From an uncultured Faecalibacterium sp. (lineage in GTDB: Bacteria > Bacillota > Clostridia > Oscillospirales > Ruminococcaceae), in assembly GCA_900765705.1 (NCBI GenBank), contig CAAFSR010000228.1:1-23477 (forward strand): a stretch of DNA of 23,477 bases. The letters are read 5' to 3'. Shown one piece after another: positions 15,079-22,070 of the stretch. The number at the start of each line of letters is the position of its first letter. The stretch's first letter is position 1. The position numbers and the translations under genes are program-made. Below the pieces are notes generated by a model. The model saw only the letters and a list, made by a program, of their open reading frames with translations. It had not been told where the DNA came from and ran no database searches.

Positions 15079-17647
15079 CAAGAAAACGTTCCTCTCCGGG
15101 ATGCGGTTGGTGGCGCTCTATCTGTTGATGGGGGTGCTGGCGCTGCTGATCACGGCCGTCATCTCCGGGCGGGAGTCCATGCGCGCTACCCAGGAATACT
15201 TTGCCCGTACCATCAACTTTGTAAAGACGCAGTCCACCAGCTACGAAAAACATAACGATACCATCACCGCAAAGGCGCTGCGCCGGATGGCGGTGGCGGT
15301 GCGGCAGCTGGCGGAAAATGACGCCTTGGATCTCTACGACCCCGAAAGCCTCCGGGCAGAAACGGAGTCGCTCTGGCTTAGCGGCATTGCCGTGCTGGAC
15401 GAAAACGGAAAATCATTGTGCGAATATACGGATGGCAATGTCGATTATGCGCAGTTTGCAGGATCGCTGCGGGAAAATGCCGCGCTGAACGTGCTGCAAA
15501 ACCCGCAAAAGACCTACCTCAAACGCATTCTGCTGCAGAATGGCACAGCGGTGGATGTGGCCACCCGCCGCGCCGCAGCGGGGGATGCCGTGTTGCTGGC
15601 CTACCGGGTGACCCCGCCGGAGTTTGTGGAAGGCACAGCCCTGTCCATCCAGAGCGTGCTGGACGGCTACCCGCAGAACATCAGCGGCACGATGTTCATT
15701 GTGCAGAACAACAAGGTGATCGCCTCCAACGACCCGAAGCTCGTCGGGCTTTACACGACCAACAGCCCGCTGGTGCGGGGTATCCGCCGAAAGGGCGTGC
15801 CCGACACGCTGGCCCATACCCGCGACTGGGCAAATTCCGGCTGCTACTTTGGTATGTACAGCAACGGCCGGAATTTTGACCTGTATGTCTATATTGGCGA
15901 AAGAGCGGTGTTCCGCAATTCCAGCAGCGCGCTGCTGACCACCCTGATCTTTTACCTGATCTGCGTGGCGGTGCTGCAGATGCTGCGCCGCCGCTCGATG
16001 GCAGCGGTGGAACACCTGCGGAAGGAGCAGGAGCAGAAATACCACGCCCGACTGGAGGAGCAGAACCGCAAGCTGGAGAGCGCCGTCCGGCACGAGGCGG
16101 CGGCAAACCGCGCCAAGCGGGAGTTTTTGTTCAATATGAGCCACGATATCCGTACACCGATGAACGCCATTATCGGCTTTACCTCGCTGGCGGCCACCCA
16201 TATTGATAATAAGGAACAGGTACTGGACTACCTGAAAAAGATCTCCACCTCCAGCCAGCACCTGCTTTCCCTCATCAATGATGTGCTGGATATGAGCCGC
16301 ATCGAAAGCGGCAAGGTGAAGCTGGAGGAAAAGGCGGTGCACCTGCCGGACCTTGTGCACGATGTGCGCGCCATCATCCAGCCCAACATCAGCTCCAAGC
16401 GCCTTGCGCTGTTCATCGACACCATGGACGTGGTGGACGAGGATATCATCACCGACCCGCTGCGGCTGAATCAGGTGCTGCTGAACATCCTTTCCAATGC
16501 CATCAAGTTTACCCCCACCGGCGGTATGGTGAGCATCCGCATTGCCCAGAAGCCCGGTGCGCCCAAGGGCTGCGGCAACTACGAGTTCCGCATCAAGGAT
16601 AACGGCATCGGCATTAACAAGGAGTTCCAGAAGCACATTTTTGAGGAGTTCACCCGGGAGGAAAGCTCTACCGTCAGCGGCATTCAGGGTACGGGCCTCG
16701 GCCTTTCCATCACCAAGAATATCGTGGACCTGATGGGCGGCACCATCGCCCTTGAAAGCGAGCCGGGCAAGGGCAGCGAGTTTATCGTGAACCTCTGCTT
16801 TCCCCTCAGCGGGCAGAAGGCGGAGGTGCGGCAGCTGCCCCAGCTGGAAGGGCTGCGGGCACTGGTGGCAGATGACGATACCAACACCTGCCTGAGCGTC
16901 AGCACCATGCTTTCCAAGATCGGGCTGCGGCCGGAGTGGACCATCTCCGGCAAGGAGGCAGTCATCCGCACCAAGTACGCCGTGGAGCAGGGCGATGCCT
17001 TCAGCGTGTTTATCATCGACTGGCTCATCCCGGATATGAACGGCATCGAGATCGCGCGGCAGATCCGCAAGGTCATCGGGGACAGCTGCCCCATTATCAT
17101 CCTGACCGCCTACGACTGGGCGGACATTGAGGACGAGGCGCGCGCCGCAGGCGTGACCGCCTTTTGCGAAAAGCCGCTGTTCCTTTCGGAGCTGCGCAAG
17201 GTGCTGGCAGAGCCCTTCCGGGTACAGCCGCCCCAGACGCCCGCCCTGCTGCCGAAAGAAAGCTTTGCCGGCAAGCGCCTGCTGCTGGTAGAGGACAATG
17301 CGCTGAACCGGGAGATCGCGATGGAGATCCTGAAGGAAGCGGGCTTCCTTGTGGATACCGCCGAGGACGGCGCAGAGGCGGTGGAACGGATGGAACAGGC
17401 CGCGCCCGGGCAGTACGACCTGATCTTGATGGACATCCAGATGCCCCGGATGGACGGCTACGAGGCTACCCGGCGCATCCGCGCCCTGCCCGACCCCCGC
17501 AAGGCGGGCGTGCCCATTTTTGCCATGACCGCCAACGCCTTTGAAGAGGACCGGCAGAATGCCCTGCGGGCCGGCATGAACGGCCATATCGCAAAGCCGC
17601 TGGATATCCGGCACCTGCTGCAGGTGCTGGACGAAGCGCTGAAATAA
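15068..17647 (+). CDS. Hybrid sensor histidine kinase with two receiver domains
   Basis: This is an 859-residue membrane kinase. Transmembrane segments near residues 11-33 and 285-307 bracket an extracellular region of about 250 residues, possibly Cache-like. A coiled coil follows, then HisKA with SHDIRTPMN (phospho-acceptor His359), then HATPase with NAIKFT, DNGIGI and GTGLGLSI. Receiver 1 has Asp651 in IIDWLIPDMNG and receiver 2 has Asp789 in ILMDIQMPRMDG. No HPt domain is present, so phosphate must leave through a separate carrier or directly to a partner receiver. The start is TTG at 15068, supported by GGAGGTG (15054-15060) seven bases before it. It overlaps the binding-protein gene by 11 bases, implying translational coupling. 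The outputs are plausibly the receiver of the upstream GGDEF/HD-GYP protein. Confidence 0.92.
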   Translation: MNRNKKTFLSGMRLVALYLLMGVLALLITAVISGRESMRATQEYFARTINFVKTQSTSYEKHNDTITAKALRRMAVAVRQLAENDALDLYDPESLRAETESLWLSGIAVLDENGKSLCEYTDGNVDYAQFAGSLRENAALNVLQNPQKTYLKRILLQNGTAVDVATRRAAAGDAVLLAYRVTPPEFVEGTALSIQSVLDGYPQNISGTMFIVQNNKVIASNDPKLVGLYTTNSPLVRGIRRKGVPDTLAHTRDWANSGCYFGMYSNGRNFDLYVYIGERAVFRNSSSALLTTLIFYLICVAVLQMLRRRSMAAVEHLRKEQEQKYHARLEEQNRKLESAVRHEAAANRAKREFLFNMSHDIRTPMNAIIGFTSLAATHIDNKEQVLDYLKKISTSSQHLLSLINDVLDMSRIESGKVKLEEKAVHLPDLVHDVRAIIQPNISSKRLALFIDTMDVVDEDIITDPLRLNQVLLNILSNAIKFTPTGGMVSIRIAQKPGAPKGCGNYEFRIKDNGIGINKEFQKHIFEEFTREESSTVSGIQGTGLGLSITKNIVDLMGGTIALESEPGKGSEFIVNLCFPLSGQKAEVRQLPQLEGLRALVADDDTNTCLSVSTMLSKIGLRPEWTISGKEAVIRTKYAVEQGDAFSVFIIDWLIPDMNGIEIARQIRKVIGDSCPIIILTAYDWADIEDEARAAGVTAFCEKPLFLSELRKVLAEPFRVQPPQTPALLPKESFAGKRLLLVEDNALNREIAMEILKEAGFLVDTAEDGAEAVERMEQAAPGQYDLILMDIQMPRMDGYEATRRIRALPDPRKAGVPIFAMTANAFEEDRQNALRAGMNGHIAKPLDIRHLLQVLDEALK

Positions 17648-17705
17648 ACCCTCTCAGTCAAAGCCTTGCGGCTTTGCCAGCTCCCCCGAAAGGGGGAGCT
17701 TTTTT
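17648..17705 (+). repeat. Structured repeat, family A, copy 1, also the operon terminator
   Basis: Starting at the base after the kinase stop, the sequence reads ACCCTCTCAGT, then stem 1 CAAAGCC/GGCTTTG (17659-17665, 17670-17676) with loop TTGC. Stem 2 follows, AGCTCCCCC/GGGGGAGCT (17679-17687, 17692-17700) with a GAAA tetraloop, then TTTTT. Stem 2 with its T-run is an intrinsic terminator for the signalling operon. The same layout recurs twice near 21.9-22.0 kb. Confidence 0.85.
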
Positions 17706-17771
17706 GTTTTACCACGCCGGGGCAGAAAAGCATGGTTTTGCGTCTATTCTGCAAACTTTTTGTGAACCCTA

Positions 17772-17800
17772 TTGACAAAGTAGGTGGATAGGAGTATAGT
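17772..17800 (+). promoter_or_regulatory. clpB promoter
   Basis: A perfect -35 TTGACA (17772-17777), a 17-base spacer and TATAGT (17795-17800) form a near-consensus sigma-A promoter. Bases 17706-17771 between it and the preceding repeat hold no gene I can support. Confidence 0.9.
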
Positions 17801-17801
17801 T

Positions 17802-17828
17802 TTAGCAGTCGAGCAGATAGAGTGCTAA
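17802..17828 (+). promoter_or_regulatory. CIRCE operator (HrcA binding site)
   Basis: TTAGCAGTC, nine bases, then GAGTGCTAA matches the CIRCE consensus TTAGCACTC-N9-GAGTGCTAA with one mismatch. It begins two bases after the -10 box and covers the expected transcription start, the classic position for repression by HrcA. This places clpB in the class I heat-shock regulon. Confidence 0.93.
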
Positions 17829-17866
17829 AAACAAAACGAACTGCTCCGCAGGAGGTGCGCAGGAAC

Positions 17867-17929
17867 ATGAACGACCGTACAAATATAAACCGCTCACGGC
17901 TCTGCCGCCGCCGGGCGCAGAGCTGTTAG
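17867..17929 (+). CDS. Putative 20-residue Arg-rich leader peptide of clpB
   Basis: A 20-codon frame lies in the clpB leader, with AGGAGGTG (17850-17857) about nine bases before its ATG. It begins MNDRTNIN and continues RSRLCRRRAQSC, so six of 20 residues are Arg and two are Cys. A GCTCTGC/GCAGAGC hairpin (17899-17905, 17917-17923) lies in its second half. Its stop overlaps a degenerate CIRCE-like repeat. It could be a regulatory leader peptide or a chance frame. The unusually good ribosome binding site favours translation. Confidence 0.5.
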   Translation: MNDRTNINRSRLCRRRAQSC

Positions 17930-17952
17930 CAAAGAACTTATCCGTCCGCTAA
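17926..17952 (+). promoter_or_regulatory. Degenerate second CIRCE-like inverted repeat
   Basis: TTAGC and GCTAA are separated by 17 bases, which is exactly the geometry of CIRCE (27 bases overall), though the inner arms do not match well (12 of 18 arm bases). It sits 22 bases before the clpB ribosome binding site. It may be a weak second HrcA site, a decayed one, or chance. Confidence 0.35.
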
Positions 17953-17987
17953 AATAAACCTTCCGGTATGAATGGAGGCTTGACTTT

Positions 17988-20600
17988 ATGAATACCAATC
18001 AATATACCCAAAAGACCCTTGAGGCCCTGCAGGCAGCCCAGCAGCTGGCTGTGGAGTACCAGCACAACGCGCTGGAGCCCGCCCACCTGCTGCACGCACT
18101 GGCTGCGCAGGAAAACGGCCTGATCCCCCAGCTGCTGCAAAAGTTAAACGTTGACCCCGGCAGCTTTGCCGCCGCTGTGGCTGAAAAGCTTTCCGCGCTG
18201 CCCCGGGTGTCCGGCTCCGGCCGTGACCCCGATAAGGTCTATATCTCGCAGGCCACCGACAAGGTGCTCAGCGCCGCCGCCCGCGAGGCCAAGGCCATGA
18301 AGGATGACTTTATCAGCGTGGAGCATCTGTTCCTTGGCCTGCTGGACGAGCAGGACCAGACCACCGGCGAGCTGTTCCGCGCTTTCAACATCAAAAAGGA
18401 TGCCTTTTTGCAGCAGCTTACCGCCGTGCGCGGCAACCAGCGTGTGACCACCGATAACCCGGAGGACACCTACAATGCCCTGCAGAAGTACGGTCAGGAT
18501 CTGGTGGAGCTTGCCCGCAAGCAAAAGCTGGACCCTGTTATCGGCCGTGATCAGGAGATCCGCAATGTGATCCGCATCCTGTCCCGTAAGACCAAAAACA
18601 ACCCCTGCCTGATCGGCGAGCCCGGCGTTGGTAAAACCGCCATCGCCGAAGGGCTTGCGCAGCGTATCGTGCGCGGCGATGTGCCCGAAAATCTGAAGGA
18701 CCGCACTGTGTTCAGCTTGGACATGGGCGCTCTGGTGGCCGGTGCAAAGTACCGCGGCGAGTTTGAGGAGCGCTTGAAGAGCGTGCTGAACGAGGTGAAG
18801 AAGAGCGAGGGCAAGATCATCCTCTTCATCGATGAGCTGCACACCATCGTGGGTGCCGGCAAGACCGACGGTGCTATGGACGCAGGCAACCTGCTCAAGC
18901 CCATGCTGGCCCGGGGCGAGCTGCACTGCATCGGCGCTACCACGCTGGACGAGTACCGCCAGTATATCGAAAAAGACCCCGCACTGGAGCGCCGCTTCCA
19001 GCCGGTGCAGGTGGATGAGCCTACCGTGGAGGATACCATCTCCATCCTGCGCGGTCTGAAGGAGCGGTACGAGGTGTTCCACGGCGTAAAGATCAACGAC
19101 AGTGCCCTGATCGCCGCTGCTACCCTTTCCGACCGCTATATCACCGACCGTTTCCTGCCGGATAAGGCCATCGACCTTGTGGATGAGGCCTGCGCCATGA
19201 TCAAGACCGAGATGGACAGTATGCCCAGCGAGATGGATGATCTGGCACACCGCATCACCCAGCTGCAGATCGAGCAGGTGAGCCTGAAAAAGGAGACCGA
19301 TGCCCTGAGCCAGAGCCGGTTGAAGGATCTGGAAAAGGAGCTGGCAGAGCTGCAGGATAAGTTCCGCAGCATGAAGGCAAAGTGGGAGAACGAGAAGAAC
19401 GCCATTGGCAAGGTGCAGACCCTGCGCGAGCAGATCGAGCAGACCAATGCCGCCATTGAGAAAGCCCAGCGCGAATACGACCTGAACAAGGCCGCCGAGC
19501 TGAAATACGGCAAGCTGCCCCAGCTGCAAAATCAGCTGGCCGAAGAGGAAAAGGTTGCTGCCGCCAAGAAAGAGGACAGCCTGCTGCGTGACCGCGTGAC
19601 CGACGAGGAGATCGCCCGCATCGTGGCACGCTGGACCGGCATCCCGGTGGAAAAGCTGGTGGAGGGCGAACGCGAGAAGCTGCTGCATCTGGACGATGTG
19701 CTGCACCAGCGGGTCATCGGTCAGGACGAGGCTGTGACCAAGGTGAGCGAGGCCATTCTGCGCAGCCGCGCCGGCATTGCAAACCCCAACCGCCCCATCG
19801 GCAGCTTTTTGTTCCTTGGCCCTACCGGCGTGGGCAAGACCGAGCTGGCTAAGGCGCTGGCACAGGCTCTGTTTGATGACGAGCGCAACATGGTGCGTAT
19901 CGATATGACCGAATATATGGAGAAATTCAGCGTCAGCCGCCTGATCGGCGCGCCTCCGGGATATGTCGGTTATGAAGAGGGCGGCCAGCTGACCGAGGCT
20001 GTGCGCCGCAAGCCCTACAGCGTGGTGCTGTTCGATGAGGTGGAAAAAGCCCACCCCGATGTGTTCAACATCCTGCTGCAGGTGCTGGACGATGGCCGCA
20101 TCACGGATAGTCAGGGCCGCACCGTGGACTTTAAGAACACGGTCATCATCCTGACCTCCAATCTGGGCAGTGACATCATCCTGAACGATCTGGAGCAGCG
20201 CCGTGCCAATGGCTCCAACGAGCTGAGCGAGGACGCAAAGCATCAGATCGATGCACTGCTCAAGAGCAAGTTCCGCCCGGAGTTTTTGAACCGTCTGGAC
20301 GAGATCGTCTACTACAAGAGCCTGACCAAGGACGAAATGCGCAAGATCGTGGATCTGCAGCTGCAGGATCTGCGTAACCGCATGGAGGAGGGCAAGCACC
20401 TCAAGCTGGAGGTCACCACCGCCGCCAAGGACTTCATCATCGATTCTGCCTACGACAGCGTCTATGGTGCACGTCCCATCAAGCGCTTCATCCAGAGCCG
20501 CGTAGAGACCCTGATCGCCAAGGCCATCATCAAGGGCAGTTATGCCGAGGGCAATACCCTGACGGTGGACTATGACGGCAGCGCACTGGTACTGCGTTGA
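17988..20600 (+). CDS. clpB: ATP-dependent protein disaggregase ClpB
   Basis: The 870-residue product is a full-length ClpB/Hsp104. It has a Clp N-domain (about 1-145), AAA-1 with Walker A GEPGVGKT (210-217), FIDELH and the pore loop AGAKYRGEFEERLK. A long coiled-coil middle domain spans about 395-525, then AAA-2 with Walker A GPTGVGKT (611-618), pore motif GYVGYEEGG and VVLFDEVEKAHPDVFN, then the small C-terminal domain ending near GARPIKRFIQ. The middle domain and the lack of a ClpP-binding IGF loop mark it as ClpB rather than ClpC or ClpA. It works with DnaK/DnaJ to dissolve protein aggregates in the cytoplasm. The ATG has GGAGG nine bases upstream. Expression should be heat-inducible through the CIRCE site. 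It appears monocistronic. Confidence 0.97.
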   Translation: MNTNQYTQKTLEALQAAQQLAVEYQHNALEPAHLLHALAAQENGLIPQLLQKLNVDPGSFAAAVAEKLSALPRVSGSGRDPDKVYISQATDKVLSAAAREAKAMKDDFISVEHLFLGLLDEQDQTTGELFRAFNIKKDAFLQQLTAVRGNQRVTTDNPEDTYNALQKYGQDLVELARKQKLDPVIGRDQEIRNVIRILSRKTKNNPCLIGEPGVGKTAIAEGLAQRIVRGDVPENLKDRTVFSLDMGALVAGAKYRGEFEERLKSVLNEVKKSEGKIILFIDELHTIVGAGKTDGAMDAGNLLKPMLARGELHCIGATTLDEYRQYIEKDPALERRFQPVQVDEPTVEDTISILRGLKERYEVFHGVKINDSALIAAATLSDRYITDRFLPDKAIDLVDEACAMIKTEMDSMPSEMDDLAHRITQLQIEQVSLKKETDALSQSRLKDLEKELAELQDKFRSMKAKWENEKNAIGKVQTLREQIEQTNAAIEKAQREYDLNKAAELKYGKLPQLQNQLAEEEKVAAAKKEDSLLRDRVTDEEIARIVARWTGIPVEKLVEGEREKLLHLDDVLHQRVIGQDEAVTKVSEAILRSRAGIANPNRPIGSFLFLGPTGVGKTELAKALAQALFDDERNMVRIDMTEYMEKFSVSRLIGAPPGYVGYEEGGQLTEAVRRKPYSVVLFDEVEKAHPDVFNILLQVLDDGRITDSQGRTVDFKNTVIILTSNLGSDIILNDLEQRRANGSNELSEDAKHQIDALLKSKFRPEFLNRLDEIVYYKSLTKDEMRKIVDLQLQDLRNRMEEGKHLKLEVTTAAKDFIIDSAYDSVYGARPIKRFIQSRVETLIAKAIIKGSYAEGNTLTVDYDGSALVLR

Positions 20601-20624
20601 GCGTCCGGCTGTGTATTCTGAATA

Positions 20625-20674
20625 AAACTGCCGCTCCCGATTTTGAAATGATGCAGGATCAGGAACGGCAGTTT
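20625..20674 (+). terminator. Probable clpB terminator hairpin
   Basis: AAACTGCCG (20625-20633) pairs with CGGCAGTTT (20666-20674). TCC/GGA can extend the stem inside, leaving a large loop. It lies 25 bases after the clpB stop, but there is no real U-run after it, so termination may be inefficient. The next promoter starts three bases later. Confidence 0.5.
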
Positions 20675-20676
20675 GC

Positions 20677-20705
20677 TTGTAAACAAAAGTGAGGCGTGTT
20701 ATAAT
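20677..20705 (+). promoter_or_regulatory. Promoter of the leucine-rich-repeat lipoprotein gene
   Basis: TTGTAA (20677-20682), a 17-base spacer and a perfect TATAAT (20700-20705) precede the gene by about 90 bases. The leader is about 83 bases long. I see no strong structure in it. Confidence 0.7.
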
Positions 20706-20794
20706 GAGCATGAAAATGGCTGTGGTGCGGAACAGCCGATGTGTCATAGCCAGAAGGGACAACTGAATAAGAGAACGGTAGGGAGGAAGATTTT

Positions 20795-21703
20795 ATGCGT
20801 AGACCGATTTCTCGCAGGGATTTCATCAAAGGAACAGCAGTTGTGGTGGCAGCGAGCGTGCTGACAGGATGCACCGGGGAACCCGGCGGGTATCCTTCGA
20901 GTTCAGAGAGCAGCCCCGATGCGTCCGGCAGTTCCAGCAGTTCTGCAGCTGCCAGCAGTTCCAGCAGTTCTGCAGCTGCCAGCAGTTCCAGCAGCTCCAC
21001 AGCCGCCAGCAGTACGGAGACTTCTGCGGAAAAAAAGAGCCCATGGAGCTACATGGTGCTGGATAGCACCCGGATGACGGCAGTGCTGACGGGCTACGAT
21101 GCTACACTGCTCCATGCAAAGGAGGGAGTGGTCGTTCTGCCGGATAAGGTGGACGGTTATCGGATCGTGAAGATCGCATCGAAGGCATTCAGATACGATG
21201 CCGACATCCAGCAGGTAACGATTCCCGGAACGGTGACTCTCATCGAAAACCGGGCGTTTGGCGGATGCAAGAACCTGAAGAGCGTGACTATGCTGGAAGG
21301 CGGCGTTGCATGGATCGGCGCGAATGCATTTGAAGGCTGCAATAATCTGGAAACGGTACAGTTCTCTTCAACGCTGGAGCATATTGAATCCATGGCTTTT
21401 GTGGGCGATACGAAGCTGAACCATATTGTTATCCCGGAAAATACGAACGGAAAAGAAACCATCGTTGAGCACTGTGCATTCCAGGGCTGCACCGCGCTAG
21501 TGAAGGTCTATATTCCGCGCAGCATGAAAAAGTTTGAATGCCCGTTTTCTTTCCCGGCAGCAGATAAGGAACTGTACTATCAAGGCAGCAAGGAAGAATG
21601 GGAGCAGCTGGGCATCACGGACAAGATGGACATCGTGGGCGACAGCCGCTGCAGCGTCGCTATGCATTATAACGCAATCCCGCAGGATGCTCTGACCGAA
21701 TAA
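20795..21703 (+). CDS. BspA-like leucine-rich-repeat surface lipoprotein
   Basis: The 302-residue protein starts with a Tat-like SRRDFIK (residues 6-12), a hydrophobic helix and a lipobox LTGC with Cys26. A Ser/Ala-rich linker (about 35-77) follows. The C-terminal domain has LRR_5/BspA-type repeats with the pattern IxxxAFxGCxxLxxVxIP, seen as SKAFRYDADIQQVTIP, ENRAFGGCKNLKSVTM, GANAFEGCNNLETVQF and EHCAFQGCTALVKVYIP. Such repeats are known in surface proteins that bind host or microbial ligands, but the partner here is unknown. GGGAGGA lies just before the ATG. The gene appears monocistronic with its own promoter. A frame-preserving tandem repeat encodes the linker, so its length may vary between strains. 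Confidence 0.88.
   Translation: MRRPISRRDFIKGTAVVVAASVLTGCTGEPGGYPSSSESSPDASGSSSSSAAASSSSSSAAASSSSSSTAASSTETSAEKKSPWSYMVLDSTRMTAVLTGYDATLLHAKEGVVVLPDKVDGYRIVKIASKAFRYDADIQQVTIPGTVTLIENRAFGGCKNLKSVTMLEGGVAWIGANAFEGCNNLETVQFSSTLEHIESMAFVGDTKLNHIVIPENTNGKETIVEHCAFQGCTALVKVYIPRSMKKFECPFSFPAADKELYYQGSKEEWEQLGITDKMDIVGDSRCSVAMHYNAIPQDALTE
20930..21010 (+). repeat. 27-bp tandem repeat in the lipoprotein linker
   Basis: Three adjacent 27-base units start at 20930, 20957 and 20984. The first two are identical (beginning AGTTCCAGCAG and ending GCTGCCAGC). The third differs at a few positions. Each encodes Ser5-Ala3-Ser or a near match, and the length is a multiple of three, so gain or loss of a unit keeps the frame. 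Confidence 0.9.
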
Positions 21704-21759
21704 AAACATAGATCCTGATATTTTTGGCAGATTCTGTACGCAGGTTGCGGTCAAAAAGC

Positions 21760-21788
21760 TTGCACCCGTGTGCAGAATATGCTATTAT
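21760..21788 (+). promoter_or_regulatory. Possible promoter upstream of the CBS-domain gene
   Basis: TTGCAC (21760-21765), 17 bases and TATTAT (21783-21788) would start transcription near 21795. It is the only promoter-like pair I find between 21704 and 22070. The transcript would immediately enter a terminator-like hairpin. Confidence 0.45.
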
Positions 21789-21802
21789 AGAAAGTAACAT
21801 TG

Positions 21803-21847
21803 ATGTGCTTTTCATCGCGGAATGGCAACGATGGAAAGCACATTTTT
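21803..21847 (+). terminator. Strong intrinsic terminator in the 21.8-kb intergenic region
   Basis: Arms 21803-21817 and 21829-21843 pair over 15 bp with one G-T pair around an 11-base loop. They are followed by a T-run to 21847. It is about 100 bases after the lipoprotein stop. It could end that gene, end a short transcript of about 55 bases from the 21.76-kb promoter, or attenuate the CBS-domain gene. Confidence 0.75.
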
Positions 21848-21872
21848 GTATGTAAGAAAGTTTATAGGCCAA

Positions 21873-21917
21873 ACCCTCTCAGGCGCTCCCGCGCCAGCTC
21901 CCCCGAAGGGGGGAGCT
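21873..21917 (+). repeat. Structured repeat, family A, copy 2
   Basis: ACCCTCTCA is followed by stem 1 GGCGC/GCGCC (21882-21886, 21891-21895) with loop TCCC. Stem 2 is AGCTCCCCC/GGGGGAGCT (21896-21904, 21909-21917) with loop GAAG. The T-run of copy 1 is absent. It faces copy 3 in inverted orientation. Confidence 0.85.
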
Positions 21918-21982
21918 CTGTGCGATATTCAGGGCAACAGCACCTTCTGTTTGGAAGGAGTTGGTTGCGGGCACGCAGAAAA

Positions 21983-22031
21983 AGCTCCCCCTTCGGGGGA
22001 GCTGGCATCGCATAGCGATGACTGAGAGGGT
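21983..22031 (-). repeat. Structured repeat, family A, copy 3 (inverted)
   Basis: Read on the minus strand it begins ACCCTCTCAGT. Stem 1 is CATCGC/GCGATG (22006-22011, 22015-22020) with a 3-base loop. Stem 2 is AGCTCCCCC/GGGGGAGCT (21983-21991, 21995-22003), followed on the minus strand by TTTTTC. Together with copy 2 it frames a 159-base element (21873-22031) with inverted ends and a 65-base unique centre in which I see no gene. Confidence 0.85.
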
Positions 22032-22070
22032 ACAAATCAAAACAGAAAGTTGAGTGTGATTTTCCTTTTT

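Noticed and set aside
20703..20765. 20-codon ATG frame starting inside the -10 box of the lipoprotein promoter
   Set aside because: Its start codon lies upstream of the expected transcription start and it has no ribosome binding site.
21800..22015. 71-codon frame across the intergenic repeats before the CBS-domain gene
   Set aside because: It runs through a terminator hairpin and both repeat copies, has no ribosome binding site, and its residues simply translate the repeats.
17648..22031. CRISPR array suggested by the recurring GC-rich hairpins
   Set aside because: Copies are few, kilobases apart or inverted, lack regular spacers, and have no cas genes nearby.
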